Positions 52,692 to 61,989 of a stretch of DNA of 64,000 nt are shown here, one piece after another. Every line of letters starts with the position of its first letter. The stretch's first letter is position 1. The translations under genes were made by a program, and so were the position numbers. Under the pieces are notes generated by a model. That model saw nothing but the letters and a program-made list of their open reading frames with translations, was not told the DNA's origin and ran no database searches. This DNA comes from Frigoribacterium sp. PhB116 (GTDB taxonomy: Bacteria > Actinomycetota > Actinomycetes > Actinomycetales > Microbacteriaceae), in contig NZ_SOBE01000001.1 of NCBI RefSeq assembly GCF_004364285.1, positions 496,001 through 560,000 of the forward strand. Reading direction: 5' to 3'.

Positions 52692-53165
52692 TCAGGCCGG
52701 GACGGACGTGAGCTGGTCGAGCGCGGCGCGGTAGTCGGCCAGCGAGCGTGCCTGGCCGGGCTCGGTGAGGAAGTGCTCGCGGATGACGCCGTCGACGTCG
52801 ATGAGGAACGTAGCGCGGGTGGCGAAGCCCTTGTGCTCGAGGAACACGCCGTACTCCTTCGAGACCTCGCCGTGCGGCCAGAAGTCGGCCAGGAGGGTGA
52901 AGTCGTAGCCCTCCTCCTCGGCGAAGGCCCGCAGGGTCGCCTTCGAGTCGACGGAGATGCCGATCAGCTCGACGCGGGCGTCCTGGAACATCGCCAGGTT
53001 GTCGCGGAGCGTGCAGAGCTCGGCGGTGCAGGTGCTGGAGAAGGCCAGCGGGAAGAAGACGAGGGCGACGGGGCGCACGCCGCGGTAGTCCGCCAGTCGC
53101 ACGTGCTCGCCGAACTGGTTCGGCAGATCGAAGTCGGGAGCCTGGATGTCGTTCTCCAGCGCCAT
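52692..53165 (-). CDS. Peroxiredoxin (AhpE/BCP-like)
   Basis: A 157-residue thiol peroxidase reducing hydrogen peroxide and organic peroxides. It has the thioredoxin-fold start LENDIQAPDFDLPNQFGE and the active site FPLAFSSTCTAELCTLRD with peroxidatic Cys46 and a second Cys51, the arrangement of actinobacterial AhpE/PrxQ-like enzymes. ATFLIDVDGVIREHF follows. The ATG at 53165 has AAGGA 8 bases upstream; a GTG two codons earlier is possible. It is divergent from aceE. Confidence 0.94.
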   Translation of the reverse strand: MALENDIQAPDFDLPNQFGEHVRLADYRGVRPVALVFFPLAFSSTCTAELCTLRDNLAMFQDARVELIGISVDSKATLRAFAEEEGYDFTLLADFWPHGEVSKEYGVFLEHKGFATRATFLIDVDGVIREHFLTEPGQARSLADYRAALDQLTSVPA

Positions 53166-53290
53166 GAGCACGTTCCTTCCGCGCCGGTCCGGGCGACCGA
53201 CGTCAACACGAGGAGCGATGTTACGCCTCTGACGGCCGCGCGCGAGGACGTTCTCCCAGGGCGTGCCGAGCCTCCGTCGGCGGAGCCAAC

Positions 53291-53296
53291 TAGACT
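53291..53296 (+). promoter_or_regulatory. Candidate -10 of aceE
   Basis: TAGACT, 114 bases before the aceE start codon, in the divergent region with the peroxiredoxin gene; it would give a leader of about 110 nt. Confidence 0.35.
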
Positions 53297-53410
53297 CGCC
53301 AGGTCAGTGCGCGACGACGACCCGGGACCCGAGCCGCGTCGAGCTGGCCGCCGTGCGCCCCCGTGGGGCGGCGGCTGTTGTCCACCACACACGAGTGATA
53401 GAGGTCAAGG

Positions 53411-56155
53411 GTGACGGTAAACGATCAGGATCCGTACACGGTCGACACGACCGACCAGGATCCCGAGGAGACCGCCGAGTGGAGGGAGTCCCTCGACTCC
53501 CTCGTCGCGGCGCAGGGCCACGAACGCGCACGTCAGATCATGAAGAGCCTGCTGTCTCGCTCGAGCGAGCTGCACCTCGGCGTGCCGATGGTCCCGAAGA
53601 CCGACTACGTGAACACCATCGCCCCCGAGGACGAGCCCGAGTTCCCCGGCGACGAAGAGCTCGAGCGCCGTTATCGCCGCTGGGTCCGCTGGAACGCGGC
53701 CGTCACGGTGCACCGCGCCCAGCGCCCCGGTGTCTCGGTCGGCGGCCACATCTCGACCTACGCCTCGTCGGCCGCACTCTACGAGGTCGGCTACAACCAC
53801 TTCTTCCGCGGCCAGGACCACGCGGGCGGCGGCGACCAGGTCTTCTTCCAGGGCCACGCCTCCCCCGGCATGTACGCCCGCGCGTTCCTCGAGGGCCGCC
53901 TCGGCACCGACCAGCTCGACGGCTTCCGCCAGGAGAAGTCGCACCACACCGGCGGCCTCAGCTCGTACCCGCACCCCCGGCTCATGCCGCAGTTCTGGCA
54001 GTTCCCGACCGTGTCGATGGGCCTCGGACCGATCAACGCGATCTACCAGGCGCAGGTCGCCAAGTACCTCACCAACCGCGGCATCAAGGATGCCTCCGAC
54101 CAGCAGGTCTGGGCGTTCCTGGGCGACGGCGAGATGGACGAGGTCGAGAGCCGCGGCCAGCTCCAGGTGGCGGCCAACGAGGGCCTCGACAACCTCAACT
54201 TCGTCATCAACTGCAACCTGCAGCGCCTGGACGGCCCGGTGCGCGGCAACGGCAAGATCATCCAGGAGCTCGAGAGCTTCTTCCGCGGTGCCGGCTGGAA
54301 CGTCATCAAGGTCGTCTGGGGCCGCGAGTGGGACGACCTGCTCGCCCGCGACACCGAGGGCGCGCTGCTCAACCTGATGAACACGACGCCCGACGGCGAC
54401 TTCCAGACCTACAAGGCCGAGAGCGGCGCGTACGTCCGCGAGAACTTCTTCGGCCGCGACCCCCGCGCCCTCGAGCTCGTGAAGGACTTCACCGACGACC
54501 AGGTCTGGAACCTCAAGCGCGGCGGCCACGACTACAAGAAGGTCTACGCGGCCTTCAAGGCCGCCAGCGAGCACAAGGGCCAGCCCACCGTCATCCTCGC
54601 GAAGACCGTCAAGGGCTACGGCCTCGGCCCGGCCTTCGAGGGTCGCAACGCGACCCACCAGATGAAGAAGCTCACGCTCGACAACCTCAAGCAGTTCCGC
54701 GACGAGATGCGCATCCCGATCAGCGACGCGCAGCTCGACGAGGACCCGTACCTGCCGCCGTACTACCACCCGGGCGACGGCGACGAGGCGATCCAGTACC
54801 TGCACGAGCGCCGACGCGCCCTCGGCGGCTACGTGCCCGAGCGCCGCAGCAAGTACACCGAGATCGCGGTTCCCGAGGCGAAGTCCTACGACGTCGTCCG
54901 CAAGGGCTCGGGCAAGCAGGAGGTGGCCACCACGATGGCCTTCGCCCGCCTGCTCAAGGACCTGCTGCGCTCCCCCGACTTCGGCCACCGCATCGTCCCG
55001 ATCATCCCGGACGAGGCCCGCACCTTCGGCATGGACGCGTACTTCCCGACGTCGAAGATCTACAACCCCAACGGGCAGCACTACACGTCCGTCGACCGGG
55101 AGCTGCTGCTGGCCTACAAGGAGAGCCCGCAGGGCCAGCTCCTGCACGTCGGCATCAACGAGGCCGGCGCCTTCGCGGCCTTCACCGCCGTGGGCACGTC
55201 GTACTCGACGCAGGGCGAGCCGCTCATCCCGGTCTACGTCTTCTACTCGATGTTCGGCTTCCAGCGGACCGGCGACGCCATGTGGGCAGCGGGCGACCAG
55301 ATGGCCCGCGGGTTCATCATCGGCGCCACGGCGGGCCGCACGACGCTGACCGGCGAGGGCCTGCAGCACGCGGACGGCCACTCGCTGCTGCTCGCCTCGA
55401 CCAACCCCGCCGTCGTCTCGTACGACCCGGCGTACGGCTACGAGCTCGGGCACATCGTCAAGGCGGGCATGGACCGCATGTACGGGAAGAACGACGACGG
55501 CACCCCGTCGCACGACGACCCGAACGTCATGTTCTACATCACCGTCTACAACGAGCCGATGCAGCAGCCCATCGAGCCGGACGACCTCGACGTCGACGGC
55601 GTCGTGCGCGGCATCTACAAGTTGAAGTCCGCCGAGAACCTGGGGCCCCGCGCCCAGCTGCTCGCCTCGGGCGTCGGCGTGCGCTGGGCCCTCGAGGCCC
55701 AGCAGCTGCTCGCCGACGACTGGAACGTGGCCGCCGACGTGTGGAGCGTCACCTCGTGGAACGAGCTGCGCCGCGACGGTCTCGAGGCCGAGGAGCACAA
55801 CTTCCTCAACCCGAGCGCCGAGCCCCGCACGCCCTACGTGACCGAGAAGCTCCAGGGCTCCGAGGGCCCGGTCATCGCGACGTCCGACTTCATGGCGGCC
55901 GTGCCCGACCAGATCCGCGAGTACGTGCCCGGCGACTACCTGACGCTCGGCGCCGACGGCTTCGGCTTCTCGGACACCCGCGCGGCTGCTCGTCGGTTCT
56001 TCAAGATCGACGGCCCCTCCATGGTGGTCCGCACGCTGCAGGCGCTCGCGCGTCGCGGCGACGTCGACCGCAGCGTCGTCCAGCAGGCGATCGACCGCTA
56101 CCAGCTGCACGACGTGACGGCCGGCACCAGCGGCACCGCCGGCGGGGAGAGCTGA
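53411..56155 (+). CDS. aceE: Pyruvate dehydrogenase E1, homodimeric type
   Basis: Thiamine-diphosphate enzyme that decarboxylates pyruvate and acetylates the E2 lipoyl group, giving acetyl-CoA. The 914 residues match the homodimeric AceE family: [22 protein letters not shown], the ThDP motif [12 protein letters not shown] followed by [16 protein letters not shown], and the C-terminal transketolase-like part with [19 protein letters not shown]. The GTG start at 53411 has CAAGG upstream. fasR follows after 7 bases, linking acetyl-CoA formation to control of fatty-acid synthesis. Its E2 and E3 partners are probably the genes at 21315 and 19854. Confidence 0.97.
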   Translation: MTVNDQDPYTVDTTDQDPEETAEWRESLDSLVAAQGHERARQIMKSLLSRSSELHLGVPMVPKTDYVNTIAPEDEPEFPGDEELERRYRRWVRWNAAVTVHRAQRPGVSVGGHISTYASSAALYEVGYNHFFRGQDHAGGGDQVFFQGHASPGMYARAFLEGRLGTDQLDGFRQEKSHHTGGLSSYPHPRLMPQFWQFPTVSMGLGPINAIYQAQVAKYLTNRGIKDASDQQVWAFLGDGEMDEVESRGQLQVAANEGLDNLNFVINCNLQRLDGPVRGNGKIIQELESFFRGAGWNVIKVVWGREWDDLLARDTEGALLNLMNTTPDGDFQTYKAESGAYVRENFFGRDPRALELVKDFTDDQVWNLKRGGHDYKKVYAAFKAASEHKGQPTVILAKTVKGYGLGPAFEGRNATHQMKKLTLDNLKQFRDEMRIPISDAQLDEDPYLPPYYHPGDGDEAIQYLHERRRALGGYVPERRSKYTEIAVPEAKSYDVVRKGSGKQEVATTMAFARLLKDLLRSPDFGHRIVPIIPDEARTFGMDAYFPTSKIYNPNGQHYTSVDRELLLAYKESPQGQLLHVGINEAGAFAAFTAVGTSYSTQGEPLIPVYVFYSMFGFQRTGDAMWAAGDQMARGFIIGATAGRTTLTGEGLQHADGHSLLLASTNPAVVSYDPAYGYELGHIVKAGMDRMYGKNDDGTPSHDDPNVMFYITVYNEPMQQPIEPDDLDVDGVVRGIYKLKSAENLGPRAQLLASGVGVRWALEAQQLLADDWNVAADVWSVTSWNELRRDGLEAEEHNFLNPSAEPRTPYVTEKLQGSEGPVIATSDFMAAVPDQIREYVPGDYLTLGADGFGFSDTRAAARRFFKIDGPSMVVRTLQALARRGDVDRSVVQQAIDRYQLHDVTAGTSGTAGGES

Positions 56156-56162
56156 CGACCGC

Positions 56163-57392
56163 GTGAGCGCCGAGCGGGTCCCGGCCTCGCCGATGGAGCC
56201 GTCCGCGGCCACGAAGGAGCGAACGCTCGCGTGGCTGCGGACGGTGTCCGGGGAGTTGTCGACGGCGACCATCAAGCGGCTGGAGGAGACGCTCCCCTGG
56301 TACGGCGACATGCCGCCCGGCCGCCGTTCGGCGGTGGGGCTCGTCGCCCAGGCGGGCATCACCTCCTTCATCAGCTGGTTCGACGATCCCCGGTCGACGC
56401 CGTGGATCGCCGCCGACGTGTTCGGCGCGGCCCCTCGAGAGCTGCTCCGCTCCATCAGCCTCCAACAGACCCTCCAGCTCATCCGGGTCACGGTCGAGGT
56501 GGTCGAAGAACGCGTCAAGGACGGCGACGACAGCCTGCGGGAGGCGATCCTCCTGTACTCGAGGGAGATCGCGTTCGCCTCGGCCGACGTCTACGCCCGG
56601 GCCGCCGAGGCGCGCGGCCTCTGGGACGCCCGGCTCGAGGCCCTCGTGGTCGACTCGATCCTGCGGGGCGAGTACGACGACGAGCTGCCGAGCCGCATCG
56701 CCGCGCTCGGCTGGCACGGCCACGGCGAGGTGTCCGTGCTGGTCGGCACGGCCCCCCGCATGCTCGACGTCGACCAGCTCCGCCGCACGGCGCGCCACCT
56801 CGACGCCGACGTCCTGATCGGCGTGCAGGGCAGCCGGCTGGTGCTCGTGATCGGCCGAGCCGAGCAGGAGACCGACGAGAACGGCGTCTCGACGTCGCAG
56901 CCCCCGTTCACCGACATCGCGTCGGCCCTCGAGCCCGGCTTCGGCGACGGCCACCTCGTGCTCGGCCACGAGGTGCCGAGCCTCGTCGAGGCCGCGCAGA
57001 GCGCCAAGGCCGCCCTCGCCGGGTTCGCCGTCGCCCGGTCGTGGCGGAACGCGCCTCGTCCGGTGCTCGCCGACGACCTGCTCCCCGAGCGCGCCCTCGC
57101 CGGCGACCCCCTCGCCCGCTCGACCCTCGTCAACCGCATCTACAAGCCGCTGAAGACGCACTCGACCGAGCTGCTCACGACCCTGTGGTGCTACCTCGAC
57201 AACGGGCGGTCGCTCGAGGCCACGGCACGCGAGCTGTTCGTGCACCCCAACACGGTCCGCTACCGCCTCAAGCGCGTCTCGGACGTGATCGGCTGGGACG
57301 CCACCGGCTCACGGGAGGCCATCGTGCTGCAGTCGGCGCTCATCCTCGGGTCGATCGCCGACACGGACGGGCAGACGCCCCGGCGACGCTGA
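56163..57392 (+). CDS. fasR: PucR/CdaR-family regulator of fatty-acid synthesis (FasR-like)
   Basis: A 409-residue regulator: an N-terminal helical domain (WLRTVSGELSTATIKRLEETLPWYGDMPP), a GGDEF-like middle (about 170-300), and a C-terminal PucR helix-turn-helix (LKTHSTELLTTLWCYLDNGRSLEATARELFVHPNTVRYRLKRV, about 338-380). Its position just before fabD-fabH-acpP-fabF matches Streptomyces FasR, which activates that operon. The GTG at 56163 has no strong ribosome site; the ATG at 56193 is an alternative. A palindrome at 57421-57436, upstream of fabD, may be its target. Confidence 0.87.
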   Translation: MSAERVPASPMEPSAATKERTLAWLRTVSGELSTATIKRLEETLPWYGDMPPGRRSAVGLVAQAGITSFISWFDDPRSTPWIAADVFGAAPRELLRSISLQQTLQLIRVTVEVVEERVKDGDDSLREAILLYSREIAFASADVYARAAEARGLWDARLEALVVDSILRGEYDDELPSRIAALGWHGHGEVSVLVGTAPRMLDVDQLRRTARHLDADVLIGVQGSRLVLVIGRAEQETDENGVSTSQPPFTDIASALEPGFGDGHLVLGHEVPSLVEAAQSAKAALAGFAVARSWRNAPRPVLADDLLPERALAGDPLARSTLVNRIYKPLKTHSTELLTTLWCYLDNGRSLEATARELFVHPNTVRYRLKRVSDVIGWDATGSREAIVLQSALILGSIADTDGQTPRRR

Positions 57393-57420
57393 CCGCTGCG
57401 GTCGCGGCTGTGGGTCGCGG

Positions 57421-57436
57421 CTGTGGTGATCCACAG
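57421..57436. promoter_or_regulatory. Palindrome upstream of fabD, candidate FasR operator
   Basis: CTGTGG-TGAT-CCACAG, perfect 6-bp arms, centred about 75 bases before the fabD start. Confidence 0.35.
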
Positions 57437-57490
57437 TGTCCCCAGCGATCTTTGGTCGAGTTGCTCCACACGGACGGGACACGTCGTTGG

Positions 57491-57496
57491 CATGAT
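57491..57496 (+). promoter_or_regulatory. Candidate -10 of the fab operon (leaderless)
   Basis: CATGAT followed by 6 bases and the GTG of fabD at 57503. Confidence 0.4.
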
Positions 57497-57502
57497 GGTC
57501 GA

Positions 57503-58423
57503 GTGATCGTCGTCGTAGCGCCCGGACAGGGCTCCCAGTCCCCCGGATTCCTCGAGCCCTGGCTGGAGGACGACGCCCAGCGCCGCCTCCTCGAGCAGCT
57601 TTCCGAGTCGGCCGGCGTCGACCTCGTCGCCCACGGCACGACGTCCGACGCCGACACCATCCGCGACACCGCCGTGGCCCAGCCCCTCATCGTCGCCGCC
57701 GGCCTGCTCACGGCTCGCGCCCTCTTCTCCCGCGTCGACCGCAGCCGCGTAGGCGGCGTCGCCGGCCACTCGGTCGGCGAGTTCACCGCGGCGGCCGTGG
57801 CCGGCGTGCTCACCGACGACGACGCCGTGCGCCTGGTCGCCGAGCGCGGCCGCGCGATGGCCGAGGCAGCCTCGTCGGTCGAGACCGGCATGAGCGCCGT
57901 CCTCGGCGGGGACGAGGCCGAGTTCGCCGCCCGCCTCGAGGCCCTCGGGCTCACCGCAGCCAACCACAACGGCGGCGGACAGATCGTCGTCGCGGGCGAG
58001 CTGAGTGCCCTCGCCGCCCTCGCCGCCGAGCCGCCCGCCAAGAGCCGGGTCGTGCCGCTGCAGGTCGCCGGGGCGTTCCACACGCGCTTCATGGAGCCGG
58101 CCGTCGAGCGCCTCCGCACCGCCGCCTCCTCCGTCACCGCCTCGGACCCGACCCTGCGGCTCTGGACGAACCACGACGGCAGCGCCGTCGACTCCGGCAA
58201 CCGCTTCGTCGAGCTGCTCGTCGGCCAGGTGTCCTCGCCTGTCCGGTGGGACGCCGTCATGACCTCGTTCGCCGACGCCGGCGTCACCGGCATCGTCGAG
58301 CTCGCCCCTGCGGGCGCCCTGACCGGCCTCGCCAAGCGCGCGCTGCGCGGAGTCCCCTCCGTCGCGGTGAAGACCCCCGACGACCTGCAGGCCGCCGTCG
58401 ACCTCCTCGAGGGAGCAGAATGA
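57503..58423 (+). CDS. fabD: Malonyl-CoA:ACP transacylase
   Basis: Transfers malonyl groups from CoA to acyl carrier protein. The 306 residues show the start VIVVVAPGQGSQSPGF, the nucleophile GHSVGEFTAAAVAG (Ser90), an Arg in the LVAERGRAM segment, and catalytic His193 in AGAFHTRFM. The GTG at 57503 is preceded by CATGAT 6 bases upstream. The stop overlaps the fabH start by 4 bases. It is the first gene of the type II fatty-acid synthesis operon fabD-fabH-acpP-fabF. Confidence 0.96.
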   Translation: MIVVVAPGQGSQSPGFLEPWLEDDAQRRLLEQLSESAGVDLVAHGTTSDADTIRDTAVAQPLIVAAGLLTARALFSRVDRSRVGGVAGHSVGEFTAAAVAGVLTDDDAVRLVAERGRAMAEAASSVETGMSAVLGGDEAEFAARLEALGLTAANHNGGGQIVVAGELSALAALAAEPPAKSRVVPLQVAGAFHTRFMEPAVERLRTAASSVTASDPTLRLWTNHDGSAVDSGNRFVELLVGQVSSPVRWDAVMTSFADAGVTGIVELAPAGALTGLAKRALRGVPSVAVKTPDDLQAAVDLLEGAE

Positions 58424-59430
58424 CCACCCCCCAGCTCAAGCAGCAGCACGGCGCCGAGTACACGCGCATCCTCTCCATCGGCGCCGCCCGGGGCGACCAG
58501 GTCGTGCCGAACGCCGACATCGTCGAGCCGATCGACTCGAGCGACGAGTGGATCCAGCAGCGCACCGGCGTCGTGACGCGCGTGCGGGCGTCGTCCGAGG
58601 TGCACGTCGTCGACCTCGCCGAGGCCGCCGCGAACGAGGCGATCGCCAAGGCCGGCATCCGTGCCGACCAGATCGGCGTCGTGCTCGTCTCGACCATCAG
58701 CGGCGGCGTCGCTACCCCCTCGGTCGCCTCGCTGCTCGCCGAGAAGATCGGTGCGAACCCGGCCGCCGCCTACGACATCTCGGCCGCCTGCGCCGGCTAC
58801 GCCTACGGCATCGCGCAGGCCGACTCGTTCGTGAAGTCCGGTCTCGCCGAGTACGTGCTCGTCGTCGGGGCCGAGAAGCTCAGCGACTTCATCGACCCGA
58901 CCGACCGCACCATCTCGTTCCTCCTCGGCGACGGGGCGGGCGCGGCGGTCGTCGGCGCGAGCGACACCCCCGGCATCGCCCCCACCGTCTGGGGCAGCGA
59001 CGGCTCGAAGTGGGACGCCATCCGCATGACGAACACGATGCAGGAGTACCGCGCCGGGGCCGGCGAGGTCGCCTGGCCCACCCTCCGCCAGGAGGGCCAG
59101 ACCGTCTTCCGCTGGGCCGTGTGGGAGATGGTCAAGGTCGCGAAGCAGGCCCTCGAGCAGGCCGGCGTCACGAGCGACCAGCTCGCCGCGTTCGTGCCTC
59201 ACCAGGCCAACATGCGCATCGTCGACGAGTTCGCCAAGCAGCTCGGCCTGCCGGACACGGTCGTCATCGCCCGCGACATCGCGACCACCGGCAACACGTC
59301 CGCCGCCAGCATCCCGCTCGCGACCCACCGCCTCCTCGAGGAGCACCCCGAGCTCAGCGGCGGCCTGTCGCTGCAGATCGGCTTCGGCGCGGGGCTCGTG
59401 TTCGGCGCCCAGGTGGTCGTCCTCCCGTAG
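58420..59430 (+). CDS. fabH: 3-oxoacyl-ACP synthase III
   Basis: Starts fatty-acid chains by condensing an acyl-CoA primer with malonyl-ACP; in this group it probably prefers branched primers. The 336-residue thiolase-fold enzyme has the triad Cys124 (ISAACAGYAYG), His261 (VPHQANMRI) and Asn292 (TTGNTSAAS). The ATG at 58420 overlaps the fabD stop (ATGA), implying coupling. Length is normal. Confidence 0.97.
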   Translation: MTTPQLKQQHGAEYTRILSIGAARGDQVVPNADIVEPIDSSDEWIQQRTGVVTRVRASSEVHVVDLAEAAANEAIAKAGIRADQIGVVLVSTISGGVATPSVASLLAEKIGANPAAAYDISAACAGYAYGIAQADSFVKSGLAEYVLVVGAEKLSDFIDPTDRTISFLLGDGAGAAVVGASDTPGIAPTVWGSDGSKWDAIRMTNTMQEYRAGAGEVAWPTLRQEGQTVFRWAVWEMVKVAKQALEQAGVTSDQLAAFVPHQANMRIVDEFAKQLGLPDTVVIARDIATTGNTSAASIPLATHRLLEEHPELSGGLSLQIGFGAGLVFGAQVVVLP

Positions 59431-59510
59431 CGCGCCGCGACGGCGCGCCGCCGCCGCCCTGTATAGGCTTTACCCCGGTCACCACGACACCCCCTCAAGG
59501 AGAACACACC

Positions 59511-59759
59511 ATGGCACTGTCCACCGAAGAAGTCCTCGCCGGCCTGGCCGAGCTCGTCAACGACGAGACGGGCATCGCGACCGACACCGTCGAGATGGAC
59601 AAGTCGTTCACCGACGACCTGGACATCGACTCCATCTCGATGATGACCATCGTGGTCAACGCCGAGGAGAAGTTCGACGTGAAGATCCCCGACGAAGAGG
59701 TCAAGAACCTCAAGACCGTCGGCGACGCCGTCACCTTCATCACCAAGGCACAGGACTAG
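59511..59759 (+). CDS. acpP: Acyl carrier protein
   Basis: The 82-residue carrier for growing acyl chains. The phosphopantetheine-bearing Ser41 lies in DDLDIDSISMM; the protein is acidic and helical as expected. The ATG at 59511 has AAGGAG 7-8 bases upstream. A TATAGG hexamer at 59462-59467 may give acpP its own promoter, in keeping with its high demand. A hairpin follows the gene. Confidence 0.96.
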   Translation: MALSTEEVLAGLAELVNDETGIATDTVEMDKSFTDDLDIDSISMMTIVVNAEEKFDVKIPDEEVKNLKTVGDAVTFITKAQD

Positions 59760-59767
59760 ACGTCGAC

Positions 59768-59797
59768 GGCCCGGTCTCCCCTCGGGGCGACCGGGCC
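59768..59797 (+). terminator. Hairpin after acpP (partial terminator)
   Basis: Outer stem GGCCCGGTC/GACCGGGCC (9 bp) with inner CCCC/GGGG pairing, followed by a pyrimidine-rich run. It lies between acpP and fabF and may limit read-through so that acpP is made in excess. Confidence 0.6.
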
Positions 59798-59862
59798 TCT
59801 CCGTCCCCCCTCGTGGGCTCCGCGCCTGCCGAGGGACGCACCGTCTCTCCAGGAGAATCGTC

Positions 59863-61101
59863 ATGACCAAGAAGATCGTCGTCACCGGCCTCGGTGGCAC
59901 CTCCCCCCTCGGCGGCACCGCCGTCGACAGCTGGAACGCGCTCCTCACGGGCGAGTCCGGCATCACGACCCTCGAGCAGGAGTGGGTCGCCAAGTACGAG
60001 CTGCCCGTCACCATCGCCGGCCAGGCCAAGGTGCCGTCGGCCGACGTGCTGGACCGCCGCGAGACCAAGCGCCTCGACCCGTCCAGCCAGTTCGCCCTCA
60101 CCGCCGCGCGCGAGGCCTGGGCCGACGCCGGCTCGCCCGAGGTCGTCCCCGAGCGCTTCATCGTCGACTGGGCCACCGGCATCGGCGGCGTGTGGACCCT
60201 GCTCGACGCGTGGGACACCCTCCGCGAGAAGGGCCCGCGGCGCGTGCTGCCGATGACCGTGCCGATGCTGATGCCCAACGGGCCCGCCGCCGCGATCTCG
60301 ATGAGCCTCGGCGCGCGCGCCGGCGCCCGCACGGTCGTCTCGGCATGCGCCTCCAGCACCGAGTCGATCGCCATGGCCTACGACCACCTCCAGTCCGGCC
60401 TCGCCGACATCGCCGTCGCCGGCGGCTCCGAGGCGGCCATCCACCCGATGCCCCTCGCCTCGTTCGCGGCCATGCAGGCGCTCTCGAAGCGGAACGACGA
60501 CCCGGCCACCGCTTCCCGTCCGTACGACGTCACCCGGGACGGCTTCGTCCTCGGCGAAGGAGGCGCGGCGCTCGTCCTCGAGACCGAGGAGCACGCGCTG
60601 GCCCGCGGCGCCCGCATCTACGCCGAGCTGATCGGCGGAGCGGTCACGAGCGACTCGTACCACATCACCGCCCCTGACCCCGAGGGCACCGGTGCCGCCC
60701 GGGCGGTCATCGCGACGCTCGAGAACGCCGGCGTCGAGCGCGACCAGGTCGTGCACGTGAACGCGCACGCGACCAGCACGCCGGTCGGCGACATCGCCGA
60801 GTACCACGCGATCAAGCGGGTCTTCGGCGACCACACCTCGAAGCTGATCGTCTCGGCGACCAAGGCGTCGACCGGGCACCTGCTCGGCGGTGCCGGAGCC
60901 ATCGAGGCCCTCTTCACGGTGAAGGCGCTGCACGAGCGCATCGCTCCCCCGACGATCAACGTCACGCAGATGGACGACGAGATCGACCTCGACGTCGTGG
61001 TCGGCGAGCCGCGCCGGCTGCCCGACGGCGAGATCGTCGCGGTCAGCAACTCGTTCGGCTTCGGCGGGCACAACGCGGTCGTCGCGTTCCGCTCGGTCTG
61101 A
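59863..61101 (+). CDS. fabF: 3-oxoacyl-ACP synthase II
   Basis: Elongating condensing enzyme of type II fatty-acid synthesis. The 412 residues contain the catalytic Cys162 (VVSACASSTESIA), His302 (VNAHATSTPVGD) and His339 (TKASTGHLLGGAG), with the family end SNSFGFGGHNAVVAF. The ATG at 59863 has AGGAG upstream (CCAGGAGAATCGTC). It is the last gene of the fab cluster and ends at a strong bidirectional terminator. Confidence 0.97.
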   Translation: MTKKIVVTGLGGTSPLGGTAVDSWNALLTGESGITTLEQEWVAKYELPVTIAGQAKVPSADVLDRRETKRLDPSSQFALTAAREAWADAGSPEVVPERFIVDWATGIGGVWTLLDAWDTLREKGPRRVLPMTVPMLMPNGPAAAISMSLGARAGARTVVSACASSTESIAMAYDHLQSGLADIAVAGGSEAAIHPMPLASFAAMQALSKRNDDPATASRPYDVTRDGFVLGEGGAALVLETEEHALARGARIYAELIGGAVTSDSYHITAPDPEGTGAARAVIATLENAGVERDQVVHVNAHATSTPVGDIAEYHAIKRVFGDHTSKLIVSATKASTGHLLGGAGAIEALFTVKALHERIAPPTINVTQMDDEIDLDVVVGEPRRLPDGEIVAVSNSFGFGGHNAVVAFRSV

Positions 61102-61130
61102 TCCTCCCTGCCCGCGCCTCCGCGACGGGC

Positions 61131-61174
61131 GCGACGAAGGCCGGTGTCCCCACGGGGTCACCGGCCTTCGTCGC
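61131..61174. terminator. Bidirectional terminator between fabF and the DUF3145 gene
   Basis: A perfect 16-bp stem (GCGACGAAGGCCGGTG and complement), with an apical CCCC/GGGG pairing in its 12-base loop, between convergent genes. Confidence 0.88.
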
Positions 61175-61247
61175 GTCGCGCGGGTGCGTGGAGGTCAGCC
61201 GACGGGCGTCGACGACCGAGGTCAGCGACCGAGGCCGGCGACCGAGG

Positions 61248-61751
61248 TCAGCCGACCTTGTGCAGCCAGACGACGGGGTTGCCCTCGCCGCTGTAGCGGA
61301 ACGGCTCCAGTTCGTCGTCCCAGGCCTGGCCGAGCGCGAGCCGCAGCTCGCGGTGCAGCTCGAGCGCGTTCGAGCCCGCGATGTCCATGGCGTAGCGGAT
61401 CCGGTCCTCGGGCACGACGGTGTTGCCCGCCGTGTCGGTCTGCGCGAAGAACACCCCGAGGTCGGGCGTGTGCATCCAGCGCCCGCCGTCGTTCTCGACG
61501 CCCGGATCTTCCGTGACCTCGTACCGGAGGTGCTCCCAGCCGCGCAGCGCCGAGGCGATGCGCGCGCCGGCACCTTCGTCGCCCTGCCAGGAGAACTCGG
61601 TCCTCTGGGCGCCGGAGAGGACCGGCTGCGCCACCCAGGCGAAGTTCACGGCGTGCCCGAGGGCACGACCGACCGCCCACTCGACATGCGGGCACAGTGC
61701 ACGAGGGGACGAGTGCACGAAGAGCACTCCCCTAGCCGTTGCAGCAGCCAC
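61248..61751 (-). CDS. DUF3145 family protein
   Basis: A 167-residue soluble protein of the actinobacterial DUF3145 family: start VAAATARGVLFVHSSPRALCPHVEWAVG, middle GWEHLRYEVTEDPG and the end ELEPFRYSGEGNPVVWLHKVG. It is found beside the fab operon in other Actinobacteria too, including Streptomyces, but its role is unknown. The GTG at 61751 has GGAGG 4 bases upstream and agrees with the family N terminus; longer in-frame starts are not supported. Confidence 0.9.
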   Translation of the reverse strand: MAAATARGVLFVHSSPRALCPHVEWAVGRALGHAVNFAWVAQPVLSGAQRTEFSWQGDEGAGARIASALRGWEHLRYEVTEDPGVENDGGRWMHTPDLGVFFAQTDTAGNTVVPEDRIRYAMDIAGSNALELHRELRLALGQAWDDELEPFRYSGEGNPVVWLHKVG

Positions 61752-61989
61752 GATTCCTCCATCCGTTAGGTGCGACTTCCCCATCGACCTGTGGACACGT
61801 GGACCGTGTGCGTGCTCTCGTGCATGTTCGGTTGTGTGCGGACCTCGGCCCGCTGGGTCGATCATGACACGTGCTCCCTGAGCGTCACAACCGTGCAACG
61901 GCTGGCAATCGATCGGGCCTGCCCCGCGGGGCGGTGCGTGACCCCCGACGAGGAGGCGGCGGGCGCGCCCTCGGACCCGCCCGCGCCTC

